Positions 8,684-17,108 are shown, counted from the first letter of the stretch. The stretch: 64,000 nucleotides of DNA from Streptomyces sp. NBC_00154 (GCF_026342835.1 NZ_JAPEMI010000001.1:3912501-3976500); one strand, 5' to 3'. The notes: generated by a model not told the origin, from the sequence alone. Program-made: numbers and translations.

Positions 8684-9571
8684 ATGAGGAGCAGCAACCC
8701 GGTCTTCTCGCGACGGGGGTTCAGCCGCGACAACGGCTACGCGGGCTTCAACGCGGCGCCGCAGGCCGGGGCCCCCGTGACGGGTGCCGACCCGTACGCG
8801 CAGGGCACCGCCGCGAACCCGTACGCCACCAACCCCTACGCCCAGCAGGACACCCGGTACGGCGCCCCGCAGGCGCCCGCGCGCACCGGTGCGATGACGA
8901 TCGACGACGTCGTCACGCGTACCGCGATCACGCTGGGCACCGTGGTGCTCGGCGCGGCCCTCGCCTGGGCCCTGCTGCCGGTCGACGAGGCCAACCTCGG
9001 CAAGTCCTACGGCATCGCGATCGGCGCTGCCCTGGTGGCATTCGTCCTGTCGCTCATCCAGTCGTTCAAGCGCAAGCCGGTCCCGGCGCTGATCGTCTCC
9101 TACGCGGCCTTCGAGGGTGTCTTCCTCGGGGTGATCTCCAGCGCGGTCTCCACGTACATCGGTCCCGGCGTGGTGATGCAGGCGGTGCTGGGCACCATGT
9201 GTGTCTTCGCCGGTGTGCTTTTCGCGTACAAGATGCGCTGGATCCGCGTCACCCGCCGGTTCTACGGCTTCGTGATGGCCGCCGCCATGGGCTTCATGCT
9301 CCTGATGGTGGTCAACCTGCTGTTCGCCGCCTTCGGCGGGGGTGACGGCCTGGGCTTCCGCAGCGGCGGTCTCGGCATCCTCTTCGGCGTCATCGGGATC
9401 ATCCTCGGTGCGTGCTTCCTGGCCCTGGACTTCAAGCAGGTCGAGGACGGCATCGCGTACGGCGCGCCGCGCGAGGAGTCCTGGCTGGCGGCCTTCGGTC
9501 TCACCATGACCCTGGTGTGGATCTACCTGGAGATGCTGCGTCTGTTCTCCATCCTCAGCGGCGACGACTGA
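8684..9571 (+). CDS. Bax inhibitor-1/YccA family membrane protein
   Basis: This is a 295-aa integral membrane protein. A polar N-terminal tail rich in Tyr, Ala and Pro (residues 1-65, with repeated NPYA/DPYA units) precedes seven hydrophobic segments from about residue 75 to the C terminus. The last segments (LGACFLALDFKQVEDGI, FGLTMTLVWIYLEMLRLFSI) match the BI-1/YccA signature, including the acidic residue of the pore region in LALDFKQ. BI-1 proteins are pH-sensitive calcium leak channels in the few studied cases; the role in Streptomyces is not known. ATG 8684 is preceded by GGAGGAG. A strong terminator follows. Confidence 0.85.
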   Translation: MRSSNPVFSRRGFSRDNGYAGFNAAPQAGAPVTGADPYAQGTAANPYATNPYAQQDTRYGAPQAPARTGAMTIDDVVTRTAITLGTVVLGAALAWALLPVDEANLGKSYGIAIGAALVAFVLSLIQSFKRKPVPALIVSYAAFEGVFLGVISSAVSTYIGPGVVMQAVLGTMCVFAGVLFAYKMRWIRVTRRFYGFVMAAAMGFMLLMVVNLLFAAFGGGDGLGFRSGGLGILFGVIGIILGACFLALDFKQVEDGIAYGAPREESWLAAFGLTMTLVWIYLEMLRLFSILSGDD

Positions 9572-9590
9572 CCGCACAGCCCCGCACGAC

Positions 9591-9627
9591 GGAACGGCCC
9601 GCAGGCACACCGCCTGCGGGCCGTTCC
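9591..9627. terminator. Bidirectional hairpin terminator
   Basis: A perfect 16-bp stem (9591-9606 with 9612-9627) closes a 5-nt loop ACACC. It lies between the BI-1 gene and the converging small gene at 9649-9876, so it can serve both. Confidence 0.85.
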
Positions 9628-9648
9628 GCTTGTCCGGATCTCGTACGC

Positions 9649-9876
9649 CTAAAGCAGCTTCCGCGCCGCCCGTCTCAGGTCGTACTCGTGGATGAGTGCC
9701 TTCGCGTGTCCATAGGCGAGGTCGTGTTCGCTCCGCAGCCAGCTGACCTTCTCGTCGAACCGGAGGGCGGGGCCTTCGTCGACGGTGCGGAGCCAGTCGG
9801 AGACTTCACGACCGGTGCAGCGGGGGATTCGGGAGAGCAGATTGCGATGGGTCTCTTCGGAGAAGACATGGTTCAT
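9649..9876 (-). CDS. Small DUF4287-like protein
   Basis: This 75-aa protein (SEETHRNLLSRIP..., RFDEKVSWLRSEHDLAYGHA, LIHEYDLRRA) resembles the short DUF4287 family found in actinobacteria, which has an N-terminal helical part and a conserved WL..EH.L..G.A..I.HE pattern. There is no signal peptide or membrane segment, and no function is known to me. It converges on the BI-1 gene across a strong terminator. Confidence 0.7.
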   Translation of the reverse strand: MNHVFSEETHRNLLSRIPRCTGREVSDWLRTVDEGPALRFDEKVSWLRSEHDLAYGHAKALIHEYDLRRAARKLL

Positions 9877-9976
9877 CGGCGCCTCCGACGCATTGCGCGT
9901 TGCTGGTCCTTCCCGACACCGTGCCTGAGCGTCGGCCCGTTGGCAACCATCACGGACCGGCGCGTAGGCTCACTGA

Positions 9977-10294
9977 GTGCTCGATACGACCCCGCTGATC
10001 ACCGCCGTGGACCGATTTGCCGACCGGCTGCGTGCCGCCCCGCAGAGCAGGCTGCAGCGCGGAGCCGCCGCCGAAGGGCTGGCCACGGCCAGGGAATTGG
10101 CCGTACGGGCCCAGCGCATCGAGGCGCCGGACCGTGAGCCGCGCATCCTGCCGGACGTCGGGATGTTCGCAATCGGCGACCAACTTGCGGTCGTGGGGCG
10201 GGACTTGGCGGCGGCACTGGAAACGGCCCCCTCCGTGGAGCTGGACGAGGCCGTGCGATTCGTGGAGGAAGCGACCGCCCGGGCATTCGCGTAG
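9977..10294 (+). CDS. Conserved small hypothetical protein
   Basis: This 105-aa, mostly helical, acidic protein starts at GTG 9977. I recognise no domain. Codon usage and third-position GC are those of real genes, and the hydrophobic pattern is that of a soluble helical bundle. It is divergent from the DUF4287-like gene (100 bp apart) and converges with the next gene. Confidence 0.6.
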   Translation: MLDTTPLITAVDRFADRLRAAPQSRLQRGAAAEGLATARELAVRAQRIEAPDREPRILPDVGMFAIGDQLAVVGRDLAAALETAPSVELDEAVRFVEEATARAFA

Positions 10295-10330
10295 CGGCCT
10301 TCGGGCAGCGGCCGGGCGGGAGCCGCTGCG

Positions 10331-10358
10331 GGGAACCCGGGCTTCCCGGAAGGTTCCC
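10331..10358. terminator. Hairpin between convergent genes
   Basis: GGGAACC (10331-10337) pairs with GGTTCCC (10352-10358) around a GC-rich loop that can itself pair. The position between two converging genes supports a terminator role; there is no T run. Confidence 0.4.
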
Positions 10359-10393
10359 GGGGGCTCCAGGGTTCCGGGAGTGCTTCCGGTGGC

Positions 10394-11254
10394 TCAGAAC
10401 GAGGCGATGACCCGGTCGGCGAGAATGTAGACGTTCTCCTTGCCGCAGGAGAACGTCAGTGCGTACGCGCCGGAGACACCGGAGCCGCCCAGCAGCACCG
10501 GGTGCTCACCGGCCAGCAGCGCTCGGCCGAGCTGCTCGGCCGTCTCGCGGTGGCCGGGGGTCATGCAGAGCGTGGTTCCGTCGGCGAAGACATAGACATC
10601 GAGGGTGCCGAGCGGGCCGGGCCGGACATCGGCGAGCTCGGTACGGCGGTCGGCGAGCTCCTCCAGCCGGCTCACGGTGCGCTCGTGGTCGGTGACGACC
10701 GGGGTCTGCACCGGCACGAAGTCGGGGTGCGAGGGGTGACGGCGACGGGCCGCGGCCAGCTCGGGGGAGTCCTCGGCGAACTCCACCGTCTCGGGCAGCT
10801 CGGTTATCTCCGCCAGCTCGGCCAGCTCCGTCAGCTCTTCGAGCGCCTCGGTGGCGTCGAGGTCCATGGCCTCCAGGCCCGCGAAGTCGGCCTGGCGCGG
10901 CAGGAAGAACGGCGCGTCCTCGCCGATCCCGGAGAGACCGCCCAGCAGGGACGGGGCGTCGGCGGCGTCGCGTGCCTCCTGGGAGGCCCAGAAGGCACGG
11001 GCCTCGGCGAGCTCGCGCTCACGCTCCTCGGCGAGTGCTTCGGCCACAGCAGCGCGTATCTCGGCGGCGGGGGTAGCCGTGGCGCGGCTCTGCGGCGGCA
11101 CCGAGGCGGTACGGGCGTGGCCCGCGGCCAGCTCGATGCGCAGGGCCGTGACCTGCTTGCGCAGCCCGTGAGCAGCGTGCAGCGCAGCAGCGCCCACAGC
11201 CGTCGCAGCGGCGGTGGTCAGCAACAGGGCAAGAGGCATGATGCTCACTGACAT
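10394..11254 (-). CDS. Membrane-anchored hypothetical protein with Glu-rich stalk
   Basis: The 286-aa protein begins with one membrane helix (IMPLALLLTTAAATAVGAAAL) followed by a helical, possibly coiled-coil segment, a strikingly Glu/Leu-rich stretch around residues 120-160 (repeated ELTELAELAEITEL pattern) and a C-terminal globular domain of about 100 residues ending at ILADRVIASF. I do not recognise the family. ATG 11254 is chosen because GGGAGT precedes it; a longer start eight codons upstream lacks a ribosome site. The topology suggests a signal-anchored protein with a cytoplasmic or extracytoplasmic C-terminal domain. Confidence 0.65.
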   Translation of the reverse strand: MSVSIMPLALLLTTAAATAVGAAALHAAHGLRKQVTALRIELAAGHARTASVPPQSRATATPAAEIRAAVAEALAEERERELAEARAFWASQEARDAADAPSLLGGLSGIGEDAPFFLPRQADFAGLEAMDLDATEALEELTELAELAEITELPETVEFAEDSPELAAARRRHPSHPDFVPVQTPVVTDHERTVSRLEELADRRTELADVRPGPLGTLDVYVFADGTTLCMTPGHRETAEQLGRALLAGEHPVLLGGSGVSGAYALTFSCGKENVYILADRVIASF

Positions 11255-11518
11255 ACTCCCGGTTTCAATTGATCCCACGACTTCCTACATCAGCTTGGCC
11301 TGCACCTGCGCCCGTTGTCAGTGCATTACGTCACGAATTGGACAGGTCTTTGGGTCGCGTGTTTACCCCTGATGCGGGTGTGACCTGCAAAAACACCTCT
11401 CCCCCAGGAGATAGGTCACATCCTGGGGGAGATTCGGTCACGGTCGGGGCTCGGAACCGGCCACGTCGTGGGTGGGTGAGCCGCCGGGAGAGGCCTGCCC
11501 GGCGGTTCCGGGAGTGAT
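11255..11518. other. Intergenic region between the hypothetical gene and the thiolase repeat
   Basis: No gene is supported here. The region holds the promoter of the minus-strand gene ending at 10394 and one clear hairpin at 11398-11432. It is followed directly by the tandem repeat at 11519. Confidence 0.5.
11398..11432. terminator. Hairpin terminator downstream of the thiolase
   Basis: A perfect 12-bp stem TCTCCCCCAGGA/TCCTGGGGGAGA (11398-11409 with 11421-11432) encloses an 11-nt loop. It is the first strong hairpin met by minus-strand transcription leaving the thiolase gene through the repeats. Confidence 0.65.
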
Positions 11519-11736
11519 CAGCTCAGCTCGGCCGCTCGGGCCTGTGGTCGCGTTCGCTTCGCTTCCGCTGCGGGCAGGCGCCGCCTTCGTACCTCAGGCG
11601 CCCCCTACCCTCCGCTGCAGCTCAGCTCAGCCGCTCGGGCCTGTGGTCGCGTTCGCTTCGCTTCCGCTGCGGGCAGGCGCCGCCTTCGTACCTCAGGCGC
11701 CCCCTACCCTCCGCTGCAGCTCAGCTCAGCCGCTCG
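11519..11736. repeat. 99-bp tandem duplication including the thiolase 3' end
   Basis: Two copies of a 99-bp unit start at 11519 and 11618, and a third partial copy of 20 bp (starting 11717) is the real 3' end of the thiolase gene. Each unit begins with CAGCTCAGCTC(A/G)GCCGCTCG, the reverse complement of the last codons and stop of the thiolase. The two full copies are nearly identical (one visible difference, G versus A, near position 12 of the unit). They encode no plausible protein. Confidence 0.9.
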
Positions 11737-12941
11737 ATGACCATCGCCATGCCCTGGCCGCCGCCCACGCACATGGTCTCCAGGCCGAACTGCTTGTCGT
11801 GGAACTGCAGGCTGTTGATCAGCGTGCCGGTGATCCGGGCGCCGGTCATGCCGAAGGGGTGGCCGACGGCGATCGCGCCACCGTTGACGTTGACCTTCTC
11901 CAGCGGCAGGCCGAGGTCGCGGTAGGAGGGGATCACCTGGGCGGCGAACGCCTCGTTGATCTCGGCCAGGTCGATGTCGTCGATGGTGAGCCCGGCGCGC
12001 TTCAGCGCCTGCTTGCTGGCCTCCACCGGTCCGTACCCCATGATCTCGGGGGAGAGGCCGGAGACGCCGGTCGAGACGATCCGGGCCAGCGGGGTCAGAC
12101 CCAGCTCGCGCGCCTTCGTGTCGGACATGATCACGAGCGCGGCGGCGCCGTCGTTGAGCGGGCAGCAGTTGGCGGCGGTGACCAGGCCGTCGGGGCGGAA
12201 GACCGGCTTCAGGCCCTGCACGCCCTCCAGCGTGACGCCCGCGCGCGGGCCGTCGTCCTGGGAGACGACCGTGCCGTCGGGGGTCGTGACCGGGGTGATC
12301 TCACGCGCCCAGAAGCCGTTCTTGATGGCTTCCTCGGCGAGGTTCTGCGACCGTACGCCGAACTCGTCCATGTCCTGACGGGTGACGCCCTTGAGCCGGG
12401 CCAGGTTCTCAGCGGTCTGCCCCATCGCGATGTACGCGTCCGGGACGAGACCGTCCTCGCGCGGGTCGTGCCAGCTCGCACCGGTCTCCGCGGCGCGCGC
12501 GGCGGTGCGGGCCTCGGCCTCGGCGAAGAGCGGGTTGTGCGTGTCCGGCAGGCTGTCGGAGTTGCCCTTCACGAAGCGGGACACCATCTCGACACCGGCC
12601 GAGATGAAGACGTCGCCCTCGCCGGCCTTGATGGCGTGCAGCGCCATGCGGCTCGTCTGCAGGGAGGACGAGCAGTAACGGGTGACCGTACAGCCGGGAA
12701 GGTGGTCCATCCCCATCTGCACGGCGATGATGCGGCCCAGATTGTTGCCCTGCTCGCCGCCGGGGAGGCCGCAGCCGAGCATCAGGTCGTCGATGTGCTT
12801 CGGGTCCAGCTCGGGGACCTTGGCCAGCGCGGTCTGGATGATCGTGGCGGTCAGGTCGTCCGCCCGCAGGTCCTTCAGCGAACCCTTGAAGGCCCGGCCG
12901 ATGGGGGAACGGGCAGCAGAGACGATCACGGCTTCAGGCAT
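11721..12941 (-). CDS. Acetyl-CoA C-acyltransferase (thiolase)
   Basis: This 406-aa cytoplasmic enzyme cleaves or condenses acyl-CoA and acetyl-CoA, most likely in beta-oxidation (FadA-like). The nucleophilic Cys is in TRYCSSSLQ (about C90), the His in AVGHPFGMTG and the second Cys in MCVGGGQGMA near the C terminus, so all catalytic residues are present. ATG 12941 has GGAG seven bases upstream; GTG 12944 is too close to it. The gene is monocistronic as far as I can see. Its 3' end has been duplicated downstream, and a TetR-like palindrome lies 139 bp upstream. Confidence 0.93.
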   Translation of the reverse strand: MPEAVIVSAARSPIGRAFKGSLKDLRADDLTATIIQTALAKVPELDPKHIDDLMLGCGLPGGEQGNNLGRIIAVQMGMDHLPGCTVTRYCSSSLQTSRMALHAIKAGEGDVFISAGVEMVSRFVKGNSDSLPDTHNPLFAEAEARTAARAAETGASWHDPREDGLVPDAYIAMGQTAENLARLKGVTRQDMDEFGVRSQNLAEEAIKNGFWAREITPVTTPDGTVVSQDDGPRAGVTLEGVQGLKPVFRPDGLVTAANCCPLNDGAAALVIMSDTKARELGLTPLARIVSTGVSGLSPEIMGYGPVEASKQALKRAGLTIDDIDLAEINEAFAAQVIPSYRDLGLPLEKVNVNGGAIAVGHPFGMTGARITGTLINSLQFHDKQFGLETMCVGGGQGMAMVIERLS

Positions 12942-13079
12942 CACGCGGCTCCATGAGGGCTGGAAGGCCGGCTGTCCGGCAGGACTGACCGGCAGACCTG
13001 ACGGGCAGGACTGCCTTGGAAGTTACCCGGCCGTATCGCTGAGGTCACCCGGCAGGCCATGTGATGCGGACCTCTTTTC

Positions 13080-13093
13080 TAAGCGACCGCTCA
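13080..13093. promoter_or_regulatory. Possible TetR-type operator upstream of the thiolase
   Basis: TAAGCGACCGCTCA is an imperfect palindrome with arms AGCG/CGCT around two bases, the size typical of TetR-family operators that control fatty-acid oxidation genes in actinobacteria. It lies 139 bp upstream of the thiolase start and 47 bp downstream of the SGNH gene stop. The assignment is inference from shape and place only. Confidence 0.3.
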
Positions 13094-13139
13094 GTCGAGT
13101 GGACGGGGTCGGTGGACGGGGTCGAGTGCATGCGGATGT

Positions 13140-14288
13140 TCAGGCGTGCCGGGGCGCGGGATCAGCGCCCGCGTCCCCGCCCGGGTGCACGTCGGGGTTT
13201 TTGCCGGCGGGGTGCTGCCCGTCCGGATGCTGTCCGTCCGGGTGCTGTCCGTCCGGATACGGATGGGACCGCGCCAGGGGCTCCGGCTGAGGCTGAGGCT
13301 GCGGCTCCGTGGCCGTCGGCAGACGCCGCCGCCTGCGGTGCTTGAGCAGGGCCCAGGGCGCCCGCGCCCCCGTGACCTCCGTACCGGCCTCCCGGGCCGC
13401 CTGGGACGCCGCCTTGGCCACCGGCAGCATGTCCTCGCGGCGCGAGCCGTCGAGGCGGTCGGACTCCGGCCACAGCCCCAGCACCGCGCACAGGGTCGGC
13501 AGCAGCGCCATCGCCGCCGTCGCGTACCCCTCGGCCGACGGGTGGTAGTTGTCCGGGCCGAACAGTTCGCGCGGGTTCGCCTCGAACTCCGGCCCCAGCA
13601 GGTCGCCCAGCGACACCGTGCGCCCGCCCTGCTCCACCGAACCGATCGTCTGGGCGGCGGCCAGTTGGCGGCTCGCCCGCCGGGCCAGCCAGCGCAACGG
13701 CTGGTAGACCGGCTCGATCGTGCCGAGATCGGGGCACGTGCCGACAACGACCTCCGCGCCAGTCGTGCGCAGCCTGCGCACGGCGGTGGTCAGGCACCGC
13801 ACCGAATGGGTGGCGGGCATCCGGTGCGTCACATCGTTCGCCCCGATCATGATCACGCAGACGTCGGGCGTACGGGACGTGTCGGCCAGCAGCACCGACA
13901 CCTGCCGCTCCAGATCGTCCGACCGGGCCCCCGGCTGCGCGACATTCCGCAGATCCACCGGACGCTCGGAGACCGCCGCGAGACCCGAGGCGAGCAGCGC
14001 CCCGGGGGTCTGGCCGGCCCTGCGCACGCCCTGACCGGCCGCGGTGGAGTCGCCGAGCAGGCCGAGCAGCAAAGGCTCCGCCGGACCGGTGAAGGCCACC
14101 CCGTACCGCCCGTCGGCACTCGGCGGGACGGGCGCGACACCGCCACCCACCTGCCGCTTCGCCAGCTGGACCTCCGCCAGCACCACGCCCACCGCCGCCG
14201 CACCGAGCAGTCCGATACTGCCGCCGCCGTAGGCGGCCCCTGCCGCGATCCGCCGTGCCACCCTTGCTCTTGACACAGTCCGGTCCAC
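13140..14288 (-). CDS. Membrane-anchored SGNH/GDSL hydrolase
   Basis: The 382-aa protein has an N-terminal signal anchor (residues about 14-40) and an SGNH hydrolase domain with block I GDST (Ser about 81), block III GAND (Asn about 151) and the catalytic pair in DNYHPS (Asp about 246, His about 249). The family contains esterases and lipases, and related proteins in actinobacteria act on envelope glycolipids or polysaccharide esters. The C-terminal tail is low complexity: Arg-rich, then QPQPQPEP, then three five-residue units (DGQHP). GTG 14288 directly abuts its GAGGAG ribosome site, so a start a few codons later is possible. It is divergent from the cystathionine beta-synthase gene. Confidence 0.85.
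   Translation of the reverse strand: MDRTVSRARVARRIAAGAAYGGGSIGLLGAAAVGVVLAEVQLAKRQVGGGVAPVPPSADGRYGVAFTGPAEPLLLGLLGDSTAAGQGVRRAGQTPGALLASGLAAVSERPVDLRNVAQPGARSDDLERQVSVLLADTSRTPDVCVIMIGANDVTHRMPATHSVRCLTTAVRRLRTTGAEVVVGTCPDLGTIEPVYQPLRWLARRASRQLAAAQTIGSVEQGGRTVSLGDLLGPEFEANPRELFGPDNYHPSAEGYATAAMALLPTLCAVLGLWPESDRLDGSRREDMLPVAKAASQAAREAGTEVTGARAPWALLKHRRRRRLPTATEPQPQPQPEPLARSHPYPDGQHPDGQHPDGQHPAGKNPDVHPGGDAGADPAPRHA
13213..13257. repeat. Three 15-bp coding repeats in the SGNH hydrolase tail
   Basis: Three 15-bp units with consensus TGCTGTCCGTCCGGA occur head to tail at 13213, 13228 and 13243. They encode the DGQHP repeats at the C terminus of the SGNH hydrolase, and copy number is likely to vary between strains. 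Confidence 0.85.
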
Positions 14289-14417
14289 CTCCTCGTCGCC
14301 GTACCGCCGTACATAGAGCTAACTGCCCCGTAACGACCGTCGCCCAATCGCTTCGCCCAATCTCATCCCCGTACGCATACGCTGGCCGCACCATCTCGGA
14401 GACCCCGGAGTAACACG

Positions 14418-15821
14418 GTGCAATTTCACGATTCGATGATCAGTCTCGTTGGCAATACCCCGCTGGTGAGGCTGCGCAGTGTGACGGCCGGCATCGAGGC
14501 GACGGTGCTGGCCAAGGTCGAGTACTTCAACCCCGGCGGTTCGGTCAAGGACCGCATCGCCCTCCGCATGATCGAGGCGGCCGAGGAGAGCGGCGCGCTG
14601 CAGCCCGGCGGCACGATTGTCGAGCCGACGAGCGGCAACACGGGCGTCGGCCTGGCGATCGTCGCGCAGCAGAAGGGCTACAAGTGCATCTTCGTCTGCC
14701 CGGACAAGGTGTCCACGGACAAGATCAATGTGCTGCGCGCGTACGGTGCCGAGGTCGTCGTCTGCCCGACGGCCGTCGACCCCGAGCACCCGGACTCGTA
14801 CTACAACGTGTCCGACCGGCTGGTCCGTGAGACGCCGGGCGCCTGGAAGCCCGACCAGTACTCGAACCCGAACAACCCGCGCTCGCACTACGAGACCACC
14901 GGTCCCGAACTGTGGGAGCAGACGGACGGGAAGATCACCCACTTCGTGGCGGGCGTGGGCACCGGTGGCACGATCACCGGCACCGGCCGCTATCTGAAGG
15001 AGGTCAGCGGCGGCTCGGTCAAGATCGTCGGCGCGGACCCGGAGGGCTCGGTCTACTCCGGCGGCTCCGGACGCCCCTATCTGGTCGAGGGCGTCGGCGA
15101 GGACTTCTGGCCGAGCGCGTACGACAGCACGGTCACGGACGAGATCGTCGCGGTGTCCGACAAGGACTCCTTCCAGATGACCCGCCGGCTCGCCAAGGAG
15201 GAGGGCCTGCTCGTCGGCGGTTCCTGCGGCATGGCGGTCGTGGCGGCCCTGGAGGTCGCGCAGCGCCTCGGCCCGGACGACGTGGTCGTCGTACTCCTGC
15301 CGGACAGCGGCCGCGGCTACCTGAGCAAGATCTTCAACGACGAGTGGATGGCCGACTACGGCTTCCTGGAGGACACCGGCCCGTCGGCGCGTGTCGGGGA
15401 CGTACTCGCCCACAAGGAAGGCGCGATCCCGACGCTCGTCCACATGCACCCGGAGGAGACCGTCGGCGAGGCGATCGACGTCCTGCGCGAGTACGGAGTC
15501 TCACAGATGCCGATCGTGAAGCCGGGCGCCGGGCACCCGGACGTGATGGCCGCAGAGGTCATCGGTTCGGTGGTGGAGCGGGAGCTGCTGAACGCGCTGT
15601 TCGCGCAGCGCGCCTCGCTCACCGACCCGCTGGAGAAGCACATGTCGCCGCCGCTGCCGCAGGTCGGCTCGGGCGAACCGGTCGAGGACCTGATGTCGGT
15701 GCTCAGCGGTGCGGACGCCGCGGACGCGGCGATCGTCCTGGTGGAGGGCAAGCCGAAGGGTGTCGTGAGCAGGCAGGACCTGCTGTCGTTCCTGGCGAAG
15801 GACGCCGGTCCGAAGCAGTAG
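14418..15821 (+). CDS. Cystathionine beta-synthase
   Basis: This 467-aa PLP enzyme condenses serine and homocysteine to cystathionine in reverse transsulfuration. The PLP Lys is in GGSVKDR (about K44), the phosphate loop is in GTGGTITG and the substrate loop is TSGNTG. Two CBS domains occupy the C-terminal 120 residues, distinguishing it from O-acetylserine sulfhydrylases, which are shorter. The start is GTG 14418 preceded by GGAG. No other sulfur gene is adjacent. Confidence 0.92.
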   Translation: MQFHDSMISLVGNTPLVRLRSVTAGIEATVLAKVEYFNPGGSVKDRIALRMIEAAEESGALQPGGTIVEPTSGNTGVGLAIVAQQKGYKCIFVCPDKVSTDKINVLRAYGAEVVVCPTAVDPEHPDSYYNVSDRLVRETPGAWKPDQYSNPNNPRSHYETTGPELWEQTDGKITHFVAGVGTGGTITGTGRYLKEVSGGSVKIVGADPEGSVYSGGSGRPYLVEGVGEDFWPSAYDSTVTDEIVAVSDKDSFQMTRRLAKEEGLLVGGSCGMAVVAALEVAQRLGPDDVVVVLLPDSGRGYLSKIFNDEWMADYGFLEDTGPSARVGDVLAHKEGAIPTLVHMHPEETVGEAIDVLREYGVSQMPIVKPGAGHPDVMAAEVIGSVVERELLNALFAQRASLTDPLEKHMSPPLPQVGSGEPVEDLMSVLSGADAADAAIVLVEGKPKGVVSRQDLLSFLAKDAGPKQ

Positions 15822-15904
15822 AACGGGAATCGGGGCTTCGTGAAAACGGTACGAGCACGACACGTACCCGCAGCACCGGCTTAACACGGCTCCGGCAGAT
15901 TAGT

Positions 15905-15934
15905 GGGTGTCGGCAGGGAAACCCGCCGACACCC
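15905..15934. terminator. Terminator of the cystathionine beta-synthase gene
   Basis: GGGTGTCGGC (15905-15914) pairs perfectly with GCCGACACCC (15925-15934) around a 10-nt loop, 84 bp past the stop codon. Confidence 0.7.
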
Positions 15935-16027
15935 GAGACGGCGACACGGACTACGGAGCGGCTCCCGGACCTCCACTGTCGCCAGGACGCGATCAGCCGG
16001 CCCTGACCCGGACCCGCGTCCCTCGCG

Positions 16028-16076
16028 GGGACCGCCGTCGTCCCGCCCCCTGGGAAACCGGGGGTGCGGCGGTCCC
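16028..16076. terminator. Terminator of the HTH regulator gene
   Basis: GGGACCGCCG (16028-16037) pairs with CGGCGGTCCC (16067-16076), and the interior holds a second stem CCCCC/GGGGG. It lies 44 bp past the stop of the minus-strand regulator gene. Confidence 0.6.
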
Positions 16077-16119
16077 TGCGACATACCTCCAGGCGCGTCC
16101 ATCAGCGGCCGAGGGCCGC

Positions 16120-16956
16120 TCATCCGGCGGGCGCGGCCGCCCAGCTCGCCAGGAGCGCGATCCGCTCAGCAGTCGCGGTGTCCGGCTCCGGCGTATAGAC
16201 GACCAGTGACTGGTCGGGGTCACCGGGCAGCGCCAGCGTCTCGTACGGAAGCGTCAGTTCGCCTGCCACGGGATGCTGGATGCGCTTGACCCCGTACGTC
16301 TTCGCCTTGACCTGATGGTCCGCCCACAGCCGCCGGAAGTCCTCACTCCGCAACGACAGCTCGCCGACCAGCGTGGCGAGCTGTCTGTCCGTCGGGTGCA
16401 GCCCGGCATCCAGCCGCAGATGCGAGACCGTCTCCGCCGCCACTGCCGCCCACTCCGGGTACAGCTCGCGCGCCGCCGGTTCCAGGAACACCTGGCGCGG
16501 CATGTTGCGCGCGGCGGCGGGCATCCGGGAGAAACCGACGACGGCGTCGCCCAGGGTGTTCCAGGCCAGCACGTCCATGCGGCGGCCCAGGATGAACGCG
16601 GGGGCCCGGTCGATGGTGTCCAGCAACAGCCGCAGGCCGGGCCGTACCCGCTGCGCGGCAGCCGGCCGCTCGCCGCGTGCCTTCGTGCTCGGCCGGGCCA
16701 CGGTGTGCAGATACGCCAGCTCCGTCTCGTCCAGCCGCAGAACCCGGGCGACCGCGTCGAGCACCGCGTCCGAGACGCTCGGTCCGCGCCCCTGTTCCAG
16801 CCGGATGTAGTAGTCGACGCTCACCCCCGCGAGCTGTGCGACCTCCTCGCGGCGCAGCCCCGGGACCCGGCGTCGGCCGTATGCCTGCAGGCCTACGTCC
16901 TCGGGCTGAATCCGTGCGCGTCGCGAGCGGAGAAAGTCTCCGAGATCCCCATCCAT
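16120..16956 (-). CDS. Helix-turn-helix regulator with MmyB-like ligand domain
   Basis: The 278-aa protein has an N-terminal XRE-type helix-turn-helix (residues about 8-70, with RREEVAQLAGVSVDYYIRLEQG) and a C-terminal MmyB-like domain of about 170 residues thought to bind a small ligand. This two-domain form is common in Streptomyces, where the regulator usually controls a divergently transcribed oxidoreductase. That is the arrangement here: the SDR gene starts 152 bp away on the other strand. ATG 16956 starts the conserved domain; upstream codons to 17064 are not conserved in character and lie in the shared promoter region. Confidence 0.85.
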   Translation of the reverse strand: MDGDLGDFLRSRRARIQPEDVGLQAYGRRRVPGLRREEVAQLAGVSVDYYIRLEQGRGPSVSDAVLDAVARVLRLDETELAYLHTVARPSTKARGERPAAAQRVRPGLRLLLDTIDRAPAFILGRRMDVLAWNTLGDAVVGFSRMPAAARNMPRQVFLEPAARELYPEWAAVAAETVSHLRLDAGLHPTDRQLATLVGELSLRSEDFRRLWADHQVKAKTYGVKRIQHPVAGELTLPYETLALPGDPDQSLVVYTPEPDTATAERIALLASWAAAPAG

Positions 16957-17108
16957 GCGTTCGATCCTAGGAGACGGGCCGGAGCGGAGCCTGGTACTGC
17001 CGGACCCAGGAAAGACGCATCCCTGGGTAACGGGTGCCGGGCGGCGAAGAGTGGAGCCTGCCACCGGGGGGAAGCCCGGCGGACACCACGGAGCGCAAGG
17101 AGCACGCC

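Larger units (their letters stand above)
15822..16119. other. Convergent intergenic region with two hairpins
   Basis: About 300 bp between the convergent cystathionine beta-synthase and HTH genes. I see no gene; it holds the two hairpins annotated at 15905-15934 and 16028-16076. Confidence 0.5.

Noticed and set aside
11472..12956. Plus-strand 494-aa frame opposite the thiolase
   Set aside because: It spans the 99-bp repeat and the antisense of a complete thiolase; its sequence has no domain and the third-position GC pattern follows the minus-strand gene.
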